Of a stretch of DNA of 11,320 bases, positions 1-7,170 are shown piece after piece. The translations under genes were made by a program, and so were the position numbers. The first letter of the stretch is position 1, and each line of letters opens with the position of its first letter. Below the pieces are notes generated by a model. It saw nothing but the letters and a program-made list of their open reading frames with translations. It did not search any database and was not told where the DNA came from. The stretch spans positions 1 to 11,320 of the forward strand of contig JASLCA010000325.1 of NCBI GenBank assembly GCA_030146225.1. Direction: 5' to 3'. Origin of the DNA: Sphingobacterium sp. (GTDB lineage: Bacteria > Bacteroidota > Bacteroidia > Sphingobacteriales > Sphingobacteriaceae).

Positions 1-1155
1 AAAGCCAATTATCCTTTGATTCGGCAACAGGGGCTAATTGATCTGTCTGCTCACTATGCGCTTAGCAATGCAGCAAAAGGCAAGCTCCCGCGACTCAGCC
101 TAGCGGGACAGGCTAGCTATCAATCCGATGTTCCGCAAATTCCTCTTAACCTTCCAAATCTGAAGCCACTAGATAAGGACCAGTACAGGCTCTATGCGGA
201 TATTGCGCAACCCCTGAACAACTTGTGGACCGTCAACTATCAGCAAGAATTGATTCGAGCCAATACGCTGGTCGAAGAGCAGCAGCTTGCGGTGGATTTG
301 TACCAACTGAAAGAACGAATTCATCAACTTTACTTTGGCATCCTGTTACAGGATGCTCAGCTTAAGCTGACCGCTATCTTAATGCAAGATATTCTATTGG
401 GCATCGCACGAAATAAAGTAGCTATTGCTAATGGGGTTTTGTTGCGCAGCTCTGCAGATGTACTCCTTGCTGAAAGCTTGTCGATGGAGCAAAGGTTGAC
501 CGAGCAGCGGGCCTCTAGAAAAGCTTATGTAGCGATGCTGGCCTTGTTTATTAACCAAGACCTTAATGAAAATACGATCTTTCAAGAGCCGAAATCAACG
601 CAGCTCTCTTCGCTGATCAAGCGGCCTGAATTGCAACTTTTTGAATTGCAGATGCAAAGCTATACGCATCAACGCCGAGTTCTAGACCTTCAGAACTTGC
701 CTCAACTGCATCTTTTTCTACAAGGTGGCTATGGTCGGCCCGGCCTGAATATGCTAGACAATTCCTTTAATCTGTTTTATACCACGGGGCTTCGCTTAAA
801 CTGGAATATCAGTAATTTATATACCGCCAAGCAGGATAAACAACTTCTGGGAATCAATCAAAAGGCTCTGCGTATTCAGCAGGAAACCTTCTTGTTTAAC
901 ACCGAAATTAAGCTTCAAGAGCAAAGACAAGAGCTGAGTAAACTGGAAGAACTTATACTTGGGGATGCTGCTATTATTCAATTACGAGAGGGGGTTGTTG
1001 GTAGGGCGCGTACTGCCTTGGAATACGGTAGCATTACCGAGGTAGAATACCTGCAAAATGTGCATGCTGCTGATCAGGCAAGGATGAACAATGCATGGCA
1101 TTATATACAACTGTTGCGGGCGCAACAACTTATTAGTAATACGGTAGGCCAATAA
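1..1155 (+). CDS. TolC-family outer-membrane efflux channel, 5' end cut off by the window
   Basis: The reading frame is open from base 1 (K-A-N-Y-P-L-I-R-Q-Q) to the TAA at 1153-1155, giving 384 residues. The true start and signal peptide lie upstream, so the first possible TTG at 16 is not the start. The opening 'NYPLI...' with helix-rich sequence, then a Ser/Gly/Tyr-rich strand stretch (LSLAGQASYQSD), long Gln/Leu/Glu-rich helices and a second strand stretch (LHLFLQGGYGRPGLN) is the two-fold repeat of the outer-membrane efflux protein family (COG1538). A family member would form a trimeric outer-membrane barrel with a periplasmic alpha-helical tunnel. About 40-60 N-terminal residues appear to be missing, judged from usual family length. 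The adaptor gene starts 13 bases downstream, so this should be the exit duct of the pump encoded by the rest of the operon. Family assignment is firm; substrate is unknown. Confidence 0.9.
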   Translation, partial: KANYPLIRQQGLIDLSAHYALSNAAKGKLPRLSLAGQASYQSDVPQIPLNLPNLKPLDKDQYRLYADIAQPLNNLWTVNYQQELIRANTLVEEQQLAVDLYQLKERIHQLYFGILLQDAQLKLTAILMQDILLGIARNKVAIANGVLLRSSADVLLAESLSMEQRLTEQRASRKAYVAMLALFINQDLNENTIFQEPKSTQLSSLIKRPELQLFELQMQSYTHQRRVLDLQNLPQLHLFLQGGYGRPGLNMLDNSFNLFYTTGLRLNWNISNLYTAKQDKQLLGINQKALRIQQETFLFNTEIKLQEQRQELSKLEELILGDAAIIQLREGVVGRARTALEYGSITEVEYLQNVHAADQARMNNAWHYIQLLRAQQLISNTVGQ

Positions 1156-1168
1156 ATTAAATGCAATT

Positions 1169-2065
1169 ATGAAAAAACAATCTTTAACAGTATTTAGTAG
1201 CGCTGCTTTGTGTGTGGTTTTTTCTTGCCGCCAAGCTCCTGAAGGATTTGATGCCTCTGGGGTTTTTGAAGCGGTGGAAACGATTATCTCTGCGGAGGCA
1301 AATGGGAGACTCAAAGCCTTTGAAATCGAGGAGGGGCAGCAGTTGCAAGCGGGACAAAGCATAGGCTATATTGATAGTATGCAGCTCTACCTTAAAAAGC
1401 AGCAACTACTTAGTCAGGCTAGAGCAGTGCTGAGGAAGCAACCCAATATTCCTATTCAGCTGGCTAGCTTGCGGGAGCAATTGAAAACTGCTGAACGGGA
1501 AAAGCAAAGAACCTTGAATCTTTTAGCGGGGGATGCTGCTACAGCAAAGCAACTGGATGATATACAGGCGCAGATTGATGTGTTGCAGCGGCAGTTGGCT
1601 GCGCAAAGCTCCAGCTTGTCGATTTCAAATGATGGCTTACAGCATGATGCTATCCCCTTACAGATTCAGGTGCAGCAATTGGACGATCAATTGCAGAAAT
1701 GCAGACTGGTCAATCCGCTTACGGGGACGGTACTTACTAAATATGCTCAAGCTCATGAATTGATGAGTATTGGCAAGCCGCTCTATAAAATTGCTGACCT
1801 GTCCAGCATGGTGCTGAAGGCTTATATTTCTGCTACGCAACTGGCGCAAGTCCGACTGAATCAAAAGGTGAAAGTCTTTACGGACATGGATAGCAAGGTC
1901 GAAACCGAGGGGCTACTCTTCTGGATCAGCGATCAGGCTGAATTTACCCCTAAAACGATACAAACCAAGGAGGAACGGGTAAACAAGGTCTATGCGATAA
2001 AGGTGCGCGTACAGAATACAGGGCGCTATAAAATAGGGATGTATGGGGAGTTAAAATTTCAATAG
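1169..2065 (+). CDS. HlyD-family periplasmic adaptor (membrane fusion) lipoprotein
   Basis: This 298-residue protein starts at ATG 1169; the ATG at 1161 is in another frame. The N-terminus is a lipoprotein signal with Cys20 as likely lipidation site (V-F-S-C; Phe at -2 is atypical but tolerable). Residues about 35-70 (ISAEANGRLKAFEIEEGQQL) form the first half of a lipoyl-like barrel-sandwich. Residues about 70-175 are a Gln/Leu-rich coiled-coil hairpin. Residues about 180-210 (LVNPLTGTVLTKY) give the second lipoyl half, followed by a beta-barrel domain with AYISATQLAQVRLNQKVKV. This is the layout of YbhG/MacA-type adaptors. It should bridge the inner-membrane ABC-2 permeases and the TolC channel encoded just before it. 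The ATPase gene begins two bases after its stop, so translational coupling is likely. Bacteroidota adaptors are often lipoproteins, in keeping with the Cys. Confidence 0.9.
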   Translation: MKKQSLTVFSSAALCVVFSCRQAPEGFDASGVFEAVETIISAEANGRLKAFEIEEGQQLQAGQSIGYIDSMQLYLKKQQLLSQARAVLRKQPNIPIQLASLREQLKTAEREKQRTLNLLAGDAATAKQLDDIQAQIDVLQRQLAAQSSSLSISNDGLQHDAIPLQIQVQQLDDQLQKCRLVNPLTGTVLTKYAQAHELMSIGKPLYKIADLSSMVLKAYISATQLAQVRLNQKVKVFTDMDSKVETEGLLFWISDQAEFTPKTIQTKEERVNKVYAIKVRVQNTGRYKIGMYGELKFQ

Positions 2066-2067
2066 GT

Positions 2068-2979
2068 ATGGGAAGGATTGTTATTAATGAAATCTCAAAA
2101 AGTTATAACAAGGGGCGCATAATGGCCTTGGATAATCTTTCCTTAGAAGTGGGGGCGGGGGAGTTGTTTGGGCTTATTGGTCCTGATGGGGCTGGCAAGA
2201 CAAGCTTGTTTCGTATCCTCAGCACCTTACTGCTTCCGGATGCTGGGCGCGTTGCTATGAATGGCTATGATGTTGTGCAGGACTATAAGCTTATCCGAAG
2301 GCAGTTGGGTTATATGCCTGGGAATTTCTCACTTTATCAGGATTTAACTGTGGCGGAAAATTTGCAATTCTTTGCGCATTTATTTCATACGAAGGTCAGT
2401 GAGCATTATAGCCTGATTCAGGATATCTATCAACACCTAGCGCCCTTTAAAGATCGGAGAGCGGGCAAGTTATCGGGCGGGATGAAGCAGAAGTTGGCTT
2501 TATGCTGCGCACTAATCCATCGGCCTGCTATCTTGTTGTTGGATGAGCCCACTACGGGGGTAGATGTCGTATCGCGGAAGGAGTTTTGGCAGATGCTACA
2601 ACAGCTAAAGCTCCAGGGCATTACTGTCTTGGTTTCTACGCCCTATATGGAGGAGGCGAATGCCTGTGAACGGGTTGCTCTGCTTCAGCATGGGAAATTA
2701 TTGGCTCTGGACTCGCCGAATGCTATTATTCAGCAATTCTCCGCGCCATTGTATGCTATAAAATCGGATGATATGGGCAGGTTGCTAAAGGACCTTAGGC
2801 AGAGTGGATTGTTAAGCAGTTGTAATGCCTTTGGGGCTTACCATCACCTTACTTTTAGGGAGGACAGTCCAAGGGTAAGAAAGCAACTGCTGGATAGCTT
2901 AAGGATAAATCATCCTCAGCTTCAACTGCAGGTTATAGCCCCCACAATTGAAGATTGTTTTATTAAACTTATGGATTAA
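2068..2979 (+). CDS. ABC transporter ATP-binding protein, first of pair (DrrA/YbhF N-half type) with degenerate own site
   Basis: This 303-residue nucleotide-binding subunit drives the exporter from the cytoplasmic face. It has Walker A at residues 38-46 (GPDGAGKTS), an intact ABC signature at 135-141 (LSGGMKQ) and Walker B at 155-160 (ILLLDE, catalytic Glu160), followed by the D-loop GVD. Two conserved positions are changed. The Q-loop reads M-P-G-N with Gly85 where the partner has Gln86, and the H-loop reads T-P-Y with Pro192 where the partner has His195. A C-terminal extension of about 90 residues follows the core, usual in DrrA-like drug exporters. The start at 2068 lies two bases after the adaptor stop, and no Shine-Dalgarno sequence is visible. 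The second ATPase gene begins one base after its stop. Substrate is not deducible; the family includes drug and ion exporters. Confidence 0.93.
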   Translation: MGRIVINEISKSYNKGRIMALDNLSLEVGAGELFGLIGPDGAGKTSLFRILSTLLLPDAGRVAMNGYDVVQDYKLIRRQLGYMPGNFSLYQDLTVAENLQFFAHLFHTKVSEHYSLIQDIYQHLAPFKDRRAGKLSGGMKQKLALCCALIHRPAILLLDEPTTGVDVVSRKEFWQMLQQLKLQGITVLVSTPYMEEANACERVALLQHGKLLALDSPNAIIQQFSAPLYAIKSDDMGRLLKDLRQSGLLSSCNAFGAYHHLTFREDSPRVRKQLLDSLRINHPQLQLQVIAPTIEDCFIKLMD

Positions 2980-2980
2980 C

Positions 2981-3727
2981 ATGAACAAGGATATTGTAAT
3001 ACATACGGAAAGACTCTGTAAATATTATGGGGATTTTAAGGCGGCTGATGACCTCTCTTTTGATGTTTATCGGGGTGAAATCTTTGGGTTTTTGGGGGCA
3101 AATGGGGCAGGCAAGACAACTGCTATGCGTATGCTTTGTGGCTTGTCCAAGCCGACTTCGGGAATTGCCACTATTGCAGGCTTTGACCTTTATACGCAAA
3201 GGGAGGCCATTAAACGGAATATCGGCTATATGAGTCAGCAGTTTTCGCTCTATAAAGATCTTACAGTTTTAGAGAATATTCGGTTTTTTGCGGGGATTTA
3301 TGGTTTGTCTAATAGGCAGATAAAGTGCAAGACGGATGCACTGATTAGTAGTCTAGGCATGGATCCTCTTGTTCATAAGCTGGTGGGCTCACTGCCTTTG
3401 GGCTGGAAGCAAAAGCTGTCTTTTTCGGTGGCTATATTGCATGAGCCTACGATTGTCTTTTTAGATGAACCTACTGGTGGGGTAGACCCGCTTACGCGTA
3501 GACAATTTTGGGATTTGATTTATGCAGCTGCGGCGCAAGGCATTAGCATTTTTGTAACTACACATTATATGGATGAGGCGGAGTATTGCCATAGGATCTC
3601 CATGATGGTGGATGGAAAGATCTGCGCTTTGGATAGTCCTGACAAGCTCAAGCAACAGTATGCTGCTGTATCTATGGATGAGGTCTTTTATCAATTAGCG
3701 CGGGGCGCAAAACGTAAATCAGACTAG
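2981..3727 (+). CDS. ABC transporter ATP-binding protein, second of pair (YbhF C-half type) with variant signature
   Basis: The start is placed at ATG 2981 (M-N-K-D-I-V), one base after the previous stop, giving 248 residues. A longer TTG start at 2948 would overlap the upstream gene and add 11 residues unlike the family. Walker A is at 39-47 (GANGAGKTT), Q-loop Gln86 (MSQQFSLY), Walker B at 158-163 (TIVFLDE includes Asp162, Glu163), and the H-loop is T-H-Y with His195. The signature is L-P-L-G-W-K-Q at 138-144 instead of LSGG-Q. As I recall, this LPLG(W/F)KQ form is conserved in the C-terminal halves of YbhF/RbbA-type proteins, so it is a family trait and not a mutation. The protein should pair with the preceding ATPase as a heterodimer under the two permeases. 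The permease gene begins three bases downstream. Confidence 0.93.
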   Translation: MNKDIVIHTERLCKYYGDFKAADDLSFDVYRGEIFGFLGANGAGKTTAMRMLCGLSKPTSGIATIAGFDLYTQREAIKRNIGYMSQQFSLYKDLTVLENIRFFAGIYGLSNRQIKCKTDALISSLGMDPLVHKLVGSLPLGWKQKLSFSVAILHEPTIVFLDEPTGGVDPLTRRQFWDLIYAAAAQGISIFVTTHYMDEAEYCHRISMMVDGKICALDSPDKLKQQYAAVSMDEVFYQLARGAKRKSD

Positions 3728-3730
3728 GTT

Positions 3731-4837
3731 ATGGAACAGTTTATTAGCTTTTTGAAAAAGGAATTTCTGCACGTATTTAGGGATCGAAAAACGATCTTAA
3801 TGCTCTTTGGATTGCCTATTGTGCAGATTATTCTGTTTGGGTTTGCTCTGACCAATGAGGTTAAAAATGCCAAAGTACTGGTCTGTGATTATGCACAGGA
3901 TATTGCCTCACAACATATTATTGCCAAATTTCAGGCCAGCAAGCAGTTTGATATTGTGGAATCTGTTCTAAGTCATAAGCAGATTGAGGAAAGTTTTAAA
4001 AAGGGCAAAATTAAGATGGCTATTGTATTTCCTGCTGGCTTTGAAAGGGACCTAGCGCATAAGCATCGAGCGCAGCTCCAATTGATAAGCGATGCTTCTG
4101 ACCCCAATACGGCTAGCACGCTTGAGGGTTATGCGAGCCAGCTTATTTTGGATTATCAACAGGAAAGCTTGGGACTACAGCAGCTACCTGCACAGATTCT
4201 TACTGAGGTCCGTATGCTCTACAATCCGGAACTCAAGGCTGCCATAAATTTTGTGCCTGGGGTCATGTCTTTAATCTTACTCTTGGTATGTGTATTAATG
4301 ACTTCGGTGTCTATCGTTAAGGAGAAGGAGATGGGCAGCATGGAGTTATTGTTGGTATCGCCTTTCAACCCTTTTCTTATAATTATTGCCAAGACTGTTC
4401 CTTATCTGCTGTTGTCCTTAGTAAATCTATCTGTTATCCTGATTTTAACGGTCTTCTTGCTGGGCTTGCCTATACAGGGGAGTATTTTCTTGCTCTATGC
4501 TGTTTCCACGCTTTTTATAAGTACGGCACTTTCATTGGGCTTGTTTTTTTCCAATATGGTTAAAACGCAACAAAGTGCCATGTTGATTTCCCTTATGGGT
4601 ATGTTGGTACCCTCGATTCTCTTTACGGGTTTTATGTTCCCTTTAGAGAATATGCCTTACCCACTTCAGCTAATAGCCAATGTCATTCCTTCTAAATGGT
4701 ACTATAGCATGGTGAAGTCCATTATGATTAAGGGGCTTGGGTTTTCTGCGGTGTGGAGGGAAGTGTTGGTCTTATCGGCCATGACTATGGGCTTATTATT
4801 GATTAATATTAAAAAATTTAATGTACGCTTGGCATGA
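3731..4837 (+). CDS. ABC-2 type permease, first subunit (YbhS/YbhR-like)
   Basis: This 368-residue integral membrane protein has the standard ABC-2 exporter layout. There is a cytoplasmic N-terminal amphipathic segment (FLKKEFLHVFRDRKT), one membrane helix at about 20-42, and an extracytoplasmic domain at about 43-172. Five hydrophobic segments follow from about 175 to the end. After the second helix comes the conserved cytoplasmic K-E-K-E-M-G-S-M-E motif at 197-205, the family's 'KE.E.GT.E' coupling region. The extracytoplasmic domain contains DASDPNTAST, a stretch common in YhgE/YbhR-like members. It should form a heterodimer with the next permease, whose start codon overlaps this stop in ATGA. 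The two proteins are similar in layout and motif but far from identical, so the pore is probably asymmetric. Substrate is unknown. Confidence 0.92.
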   Translation: MEQFISFLKKEFLHVFRDRKTILMLFGLPIVQIILFGFALTNEVKNAKVLVCDYAQDIASQHIIAKFQASKQFDIVESVLSHKQIEESFKKGKIKMAIVFPAGFERDLAHKHRAQLQLISDASDPNTASTLEGYASQLILDYQQESLGLQQLPAQILTEVRMLYNPELKAAINFVPGVMSLILLLVCVLMTSVSIVKEKEMGSMELLLVSPFNPFLIIIAKTVPYLLLSLVNLSVILILTVFLLGLPIQGSIFLLYAVSTLFISTALSLGLFFSNMVKTQQSAMLISLMGMLVPSILFTGFMFPLENMPYPLQLIANVIPSKWYYSMVKSIMIKGLGFSAVWREVLVLSAMTMGLLLINIKKFNVRLA

Positions 4838-5955
4838 GGACATTGGGATTTTTACTTCGAAAGGAGTTTAAGCAGATTTTTAGAAACAAGGGCTTGTTGC
4901 CACTCTTATTTGTGGTTCCTATTATACAGTTGCTGATCCTGCCCTTAGCGGCAGATTATGAGGTGAAAAACATTAAGATAGGGGTTGTGGATGGAGATCA
5001 TTCTAGCTACTCTGAGAGTTTGCTAACTAAGCTTCAAGCTGCGGGCTATTTTCAGGTACTGGCAGTATCCAAGGATTACAAAGAGGCCTTTGCCTTATTG
5101 GAGGAGGAACGTTGTGATCTGATCTTAGAGATTCCGGCGGCTTTTGAAAGCAAGCTTGCTCGGGAGAATAAAGGCCAATTATTTTTAGCTGCCAATGCCA
5201 TCAATGCTGTTAAGGCGACCCTTGGTGCTGTCTATCTAAATCGCATTATTGTAGACTTAAATGCAGAACTCCAAGCTAAAAGTACGCCTAAACTGAGTTT
5301 TCAGCAGTATCCTATGCTGGATATCAATTCTGCTAATTGGTATAATCCGCAGCTGAATTATCAGTTTTATATGGTGCCTGGGATATTGGTGCTGCTGGTA
5401 ACAATGATTGCGGGTTATATGTGTGCGCTGAATATTGTGAAAGAAAAAGAGCTTGGCACAATTGAACAGCTCAATGTTACACCACTTAATAAGACGGCCT
5501 TTATCTTGGGCAAGCTAATCCCTTTTTGGCTTATTGGGATGTTTGTTTTTTCGCTAGGCTTGTTTGCTGTGGCTGGCTTGGTCTATGGCATTGTTCCACT
5601 TGGTAGTATTCTTTTACTCTATGCTTATTTAGCGATTTATCTGATTGCTATACTAGGCTTTGGGCTTTTGATTTCTACTTATGTCCACACGCAACAGCAG
5701 GCGATGTCCATTGCCTTTTTCTTTATGATGATTTTTATCTTGATGAGCGGGCTTTTTACCAATGTGGATAGTATGCCCGACTGGGCTTATAGTATCTCGC
5801 GCATCAGTCCTGTGACTTACTTTATTGATGTCACCCGAATGATAATCTTAAAGGGGAGTGAATTTGAAGATATTCAACAGCATTTTATTGTGATGCTTGG
5901 CTTTGCCTCTGTGCTAAATATTTGGGCTATTTTAAATTATAAAAAGACCAGCTAG
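4834..5955 (+). CDS. ABC-2 type permease, second subunit
   Basis: This 373-residue membrane protein starts at ATG 4834 within the stop of the preceding gene (4-base overlap, typical of coupled translation). The layout repeats that of the first permease: N-terminal FLLRKEFKQIFRNK, one helix at about 20-40, an extracytoplasmic region at about 41-178, then a five-helix bundle. The K-E-K-E-L-G-T-I-E motif at 203-211 matches the ABC-2 consensus more closely than the MGSME version of its partner. A conserved W-Y-N-P-Q-L-N-Y sequence precedes the second helix, as in YbhS/YbhR-type proteins (the partner has LYNPELKAA at the same place). It is the last gene of the operon; the next gene is convergent. 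No transcriptional regulator is present in the window, and one may lie upstream of the cut left end. Confidence 0.92.
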   Translation: MRTLGFLLRKEFKQIFRNKGLLPLLFVVPIIQLLILPLAADYEVKNIKIGVVDGDHSSYSESLLTKLQAAGYFQVLAVSKDYKEAFALLEEERCDLILEIPAAFESKLARENKGQLFLAANAINAVKATLGAVYLNRIIVDLNAELQAKSTPKLSFQQYPMLDINSANWYNPQLNYQFYMVPGILVLLVTMIAGYMCALNIVKEKELGTIEQLNVTPLNKTAFILGKLIPFWLIGMFVFSLGLFAVAGLVYGIVPLGSILLLYAYLAIYLIAILGFGLLISTYVHTQQQAMSIAFFFMMIFILMSGLFTNVDSMPDWAYSISRISPVTYFIDVTRMIILKGSEFEDIQQHFIVMLGFASVLNIWAILNYKKTS

Positions 5956-6050
5956 TCTGCGGTATTGCCTCTGGAAGGCATCGCTTTACTTAGGCTAGCT
6001 ATAAGGCAGCTTGCTGTTGGATCTGTTCGGCTGCGAGGCAGACTATATGT

Positions 6051-6087
6051 GGGGTTTAAAGGGGGAGGGGGACAAGGATTAAGGGGG
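6051..6087 (+). other. G-rich tract with four G-runs
   Basis: Runs of 4, 5, 5 and 5 G occur at 6051-6054, 6061-6065, 6067-6071 and 6083-6087, separated by 6, 1 and 11 bases. The first three loops and runs fit a G-quadruplex pattern, but the last loop is longer than the usual limit of seven. It stands out in an AT-rich spacer and would be in the 3' untranslated part of the export operon transcript. Whether it folds is inference. Confidence 0.4.
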
Positions 6088-6144
6088 CAGAAGTGTTTGT
6101 TTGATAGCAATTGGTTTTCCCTTTGCTACTGTAAAATGGGCGCT

Positions 6145-6166
6145 AACTTCTTCTTATGTAGAAGTT
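6145..6166. repeat. Small hairpin (AACTTC/GAAGTT)
   Basis: AACTTC at 6145-6150 is complementary to GAAGTT at 6161-6166, leaving a 10-base loop. It lies directly before the AGCCTATT hairpin cluster and may be part of the same 3' end structure. A six-pair stem alone is weak. Confidence 0.35.
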
Positions 6167-6172
6167 GAGGGA

Positions 6173-6232
6173 AGCCTATTAAATAGGCTAATAAATTACC
6201 TGTTGGGATAGTTATACTTTTATTAGCCTATT
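6173..6232. terminator. Competing inverted repeats, likely bidirectional terminator
   Basis: AGCCTATT occurs at 6173-6180 and again at 6225-6232, and its complement AATAGGCT at 6182-6189 lies between them. The middle copy can pair with the left copy (stem AGCCTA/TAGGCT, 5-base loop 6179-6183). Alternatively it pairs with the right copy as part of a 14-bp perfect stem (6182-6195 with 6219-6232, 23-base loop). The two pairings exclude each other. The placement between convergent genes fits transcription termination on both strands; the right-hand side is followed by T-rich but not pure T sequence, so the terminator call is inference. Confidence 0.5.
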
Positions 6233-6258
6233 CTATTGCAATGCATTCTAGTTGAGGA

Positions 6259-6762
6259 TTAAATTACTTTCTCATAAGCCTTTCGCAGCGAGCCCCGAAG
6301 GCTTACTTCCCCACAATATTTATAGCCTAATTTTTGAAATAGACTGAGCATTCCTAGGTTGTCAAAGTTTGTGTCTGCTCTTATCGAATTTATTTTTTCT
6401 TGCTGTGCATAGGTCTCTACCTCTTGTAGCAGCTGCTTAGCAAGGCCCTTGCCAAGTTCATCTTGGGCTACTGCTACCCGATGATAGACTATAAAATCCC
6501 CATCTGTCTGCCATTGTCCATCGATATCAGCATAAGCTGGTTCATCATTAAGCATAAGCGCAATGTAGGCGAGAATTTTACTTCCTTCGGTAAGCACAAA
6601 GCCATAGCCTTTCTCAATATCTTTATTAACAACAGCAAGGTTGGGGTATCCATCCTGCCATTGCTGGCTTCCATCTTCTTTCCTTCTCTGTATGGCATCG
6701 GCCAATATTTGCCATATTTCCGCGGCATCACTACTGATTGCTTTTCTAAATGTCCTGCTCAT
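6259..6762 (-). CDS. GNAT-family N-acetyltransferase
   Basis: The protein is 167 residues when started at the ATG complementary to 6760-6762 (M-S-R-T-F-R-K-A), which fits the usual GNAT opening 'FRKA...D'. A GTG start at 6822 would add 20 basic residues (MKKPSYKSK) unlike the family, so I reject it. The fold is recognisable. Early is a conserved stretch with W-Q-I-L-A-D-A-I. A central strand reads Y-G-F-V-L-T-E-G-S-K-I-L-A-Y-I. The acetyl-CoA pyrophosphate loop is V-Y-H-R-V-A-V followed by L-G-K-G-L-A-K-Q-L-L (motif A, Q/R-x-x-G-x-G/A). Next comes I-R-A-D-T-N-F-D-N and the C-terminal L-F-Q-K-L-G-Y-K-Y-C-G-E. It transfers an acetyl group from acetyl-CoA to an amine; the acceptor cannot be told. 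It is a single-gene unit, transcribed toward the export operon. Confidence 0.88.
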   Translation of the reverse strand: MSRTFRKAISSDAAEIWQILADAIQRRKEDGSQQWQDGYPNLAVVNKDIEKGYGFVLTEGSKILAYIALMLNDEPAYADIDGQWQTDGDFIVYHRVAVAQDELGKGLAKQLLQEVETYAQQEKINSIRADTNFDNLGMLSLFQKLGYKYCGEVSLRGSLRKAYEKVI

Positions 6763-6783
6763 AGCGCTTTTGTTTGTTCGGGG

Positions 6784-6791
6784 TAAATATA
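6784..6791 (-). promoter_or_regulatory. Possible -7 element for the acetyltransferase gene
   Basis: Read on the minus strand this is TATATTTA, which matches five of the six fixed positions of the Bacteroidota -7 consensus TAnnTTTG. It lies 21 bases before the start codon. No TTG is found at the expected -33 distance, so support is weak. Confidence 0.25.
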
Positions 6792-6925
6792 TGTATTTAG
6801 ACTTGTAAGAAGGCTTTTTCACTTAAAAATCAACCCTTGTTTAATAACTTAAGATGCTGAGAGCTGTCCCTACCAAAATCTATTTTTAGGCTAGATTCAG
6901 CTTTTATTTTATTCCTGTAATTATC

Positions 6926-6943
6926 ACTTCAGTTAACTGAAGT
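6926..6943. repeat. 18-bp perfect palindrome
   Basis: ACTTCAGTTAACTGAAGT reads the same on both strands, with GTTAAC at its centre. It lies 164 bases upstream of the acetyltransferase start and 260 bases upstream of the surface-protein start. On the plus strand it is followed by TTTCTGTTT, so a hairpin terminator for an unseen short transcript is possible; a dimeric regulator's operator is equally possible. Confidence 0.6.
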
Positions 6944-7000
6944 TTCTGTTTGCAGACTGTTATTTTTAGTATAATTAACCTGATAGTCATAGTATTACGA

Positions 7001-7030
7001 TTGACAATTGTTTTAATTTCTGTATTATTA
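7001..7030 (+). promoter_or_regulatory. Possible promoter for the surface-protein operon
   Basis: TTG at 7001-7003 is followed after 19 bases by TATTATTA at 7023-7030, which matches four of six fixed positions of TAnnTTTG. The 19-base spacing is right for a Bacteroidota -33/-7 promoter. It would give a leader of roughly 165 bases before the ATG at 7204. A better -7 match (TATGTTTT, 7133-7140) has no TTG at the right distance. Confidence 0.25.
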
Positions 7031-7170
7031 ATAATTTATCCATATATTTAAATTAAGATTCGAGATTACTCCAGTGTAGGTTAATAATATTTCCACTGTT
7101 GTTTTTTCGAATTAAGCTACCAATGAGGAATGTATGTTTTAGACCATATTATTCTTTTAGCAATGCATTT

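Larger units (their letters stand above)
5956..6258. other. Non-coding spacer between convergent genes
   Basis: This spacer of about 303 bases separates the last permease gene (plus) from the acetyltransferase gene (minus). I see no credible gene: the only long frame starts at a TTG at 5965 and gives a composition unlike the surrounding proteins. The first part holds an 8-bp inverted repeat (TAGTCTGC 5953-5960 with GCAGACTA 6038-6045) enclosing a small 5-bp hairpin (TGCCT 5966-5970 with AGGCA 5976-5980). The middle has a G-rich tract. The last 100 bases carry nested hairpins described separately. The best reading is a 3' end region for two converging transcripts. Confidence 0.7.

Noticed and set aside
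2948..2980. Upstream TTG start extending the second ATPase by 11 residues
   Set aside because: It would overlap the previous gene by 32 bases and adds residues not typical of the family; the ATG at 2981 fits the operon spacing.
5965..6168. 67-residue plus-strand frame after the export operon
   Set aside because: It starts with TTG, crosses the G-rich tract to give a Gly run, and has a composition unlike the neighbouring proteins. The area is better explained as a structured 3' region.
6463..6786. 107-residue plus-strand frame opposite the acetyltransferase
   Set aside because: It is an antisense shadow of a well-supported gene, with no family motif.
6763..6822. GTG start adding 20 residues to the acetyltransferase
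   Set aside because: The family normally begins at the strand containing F-R-K-A; the extra part is Lys/Tyr-rich and overlaps a promoter-like sequence.
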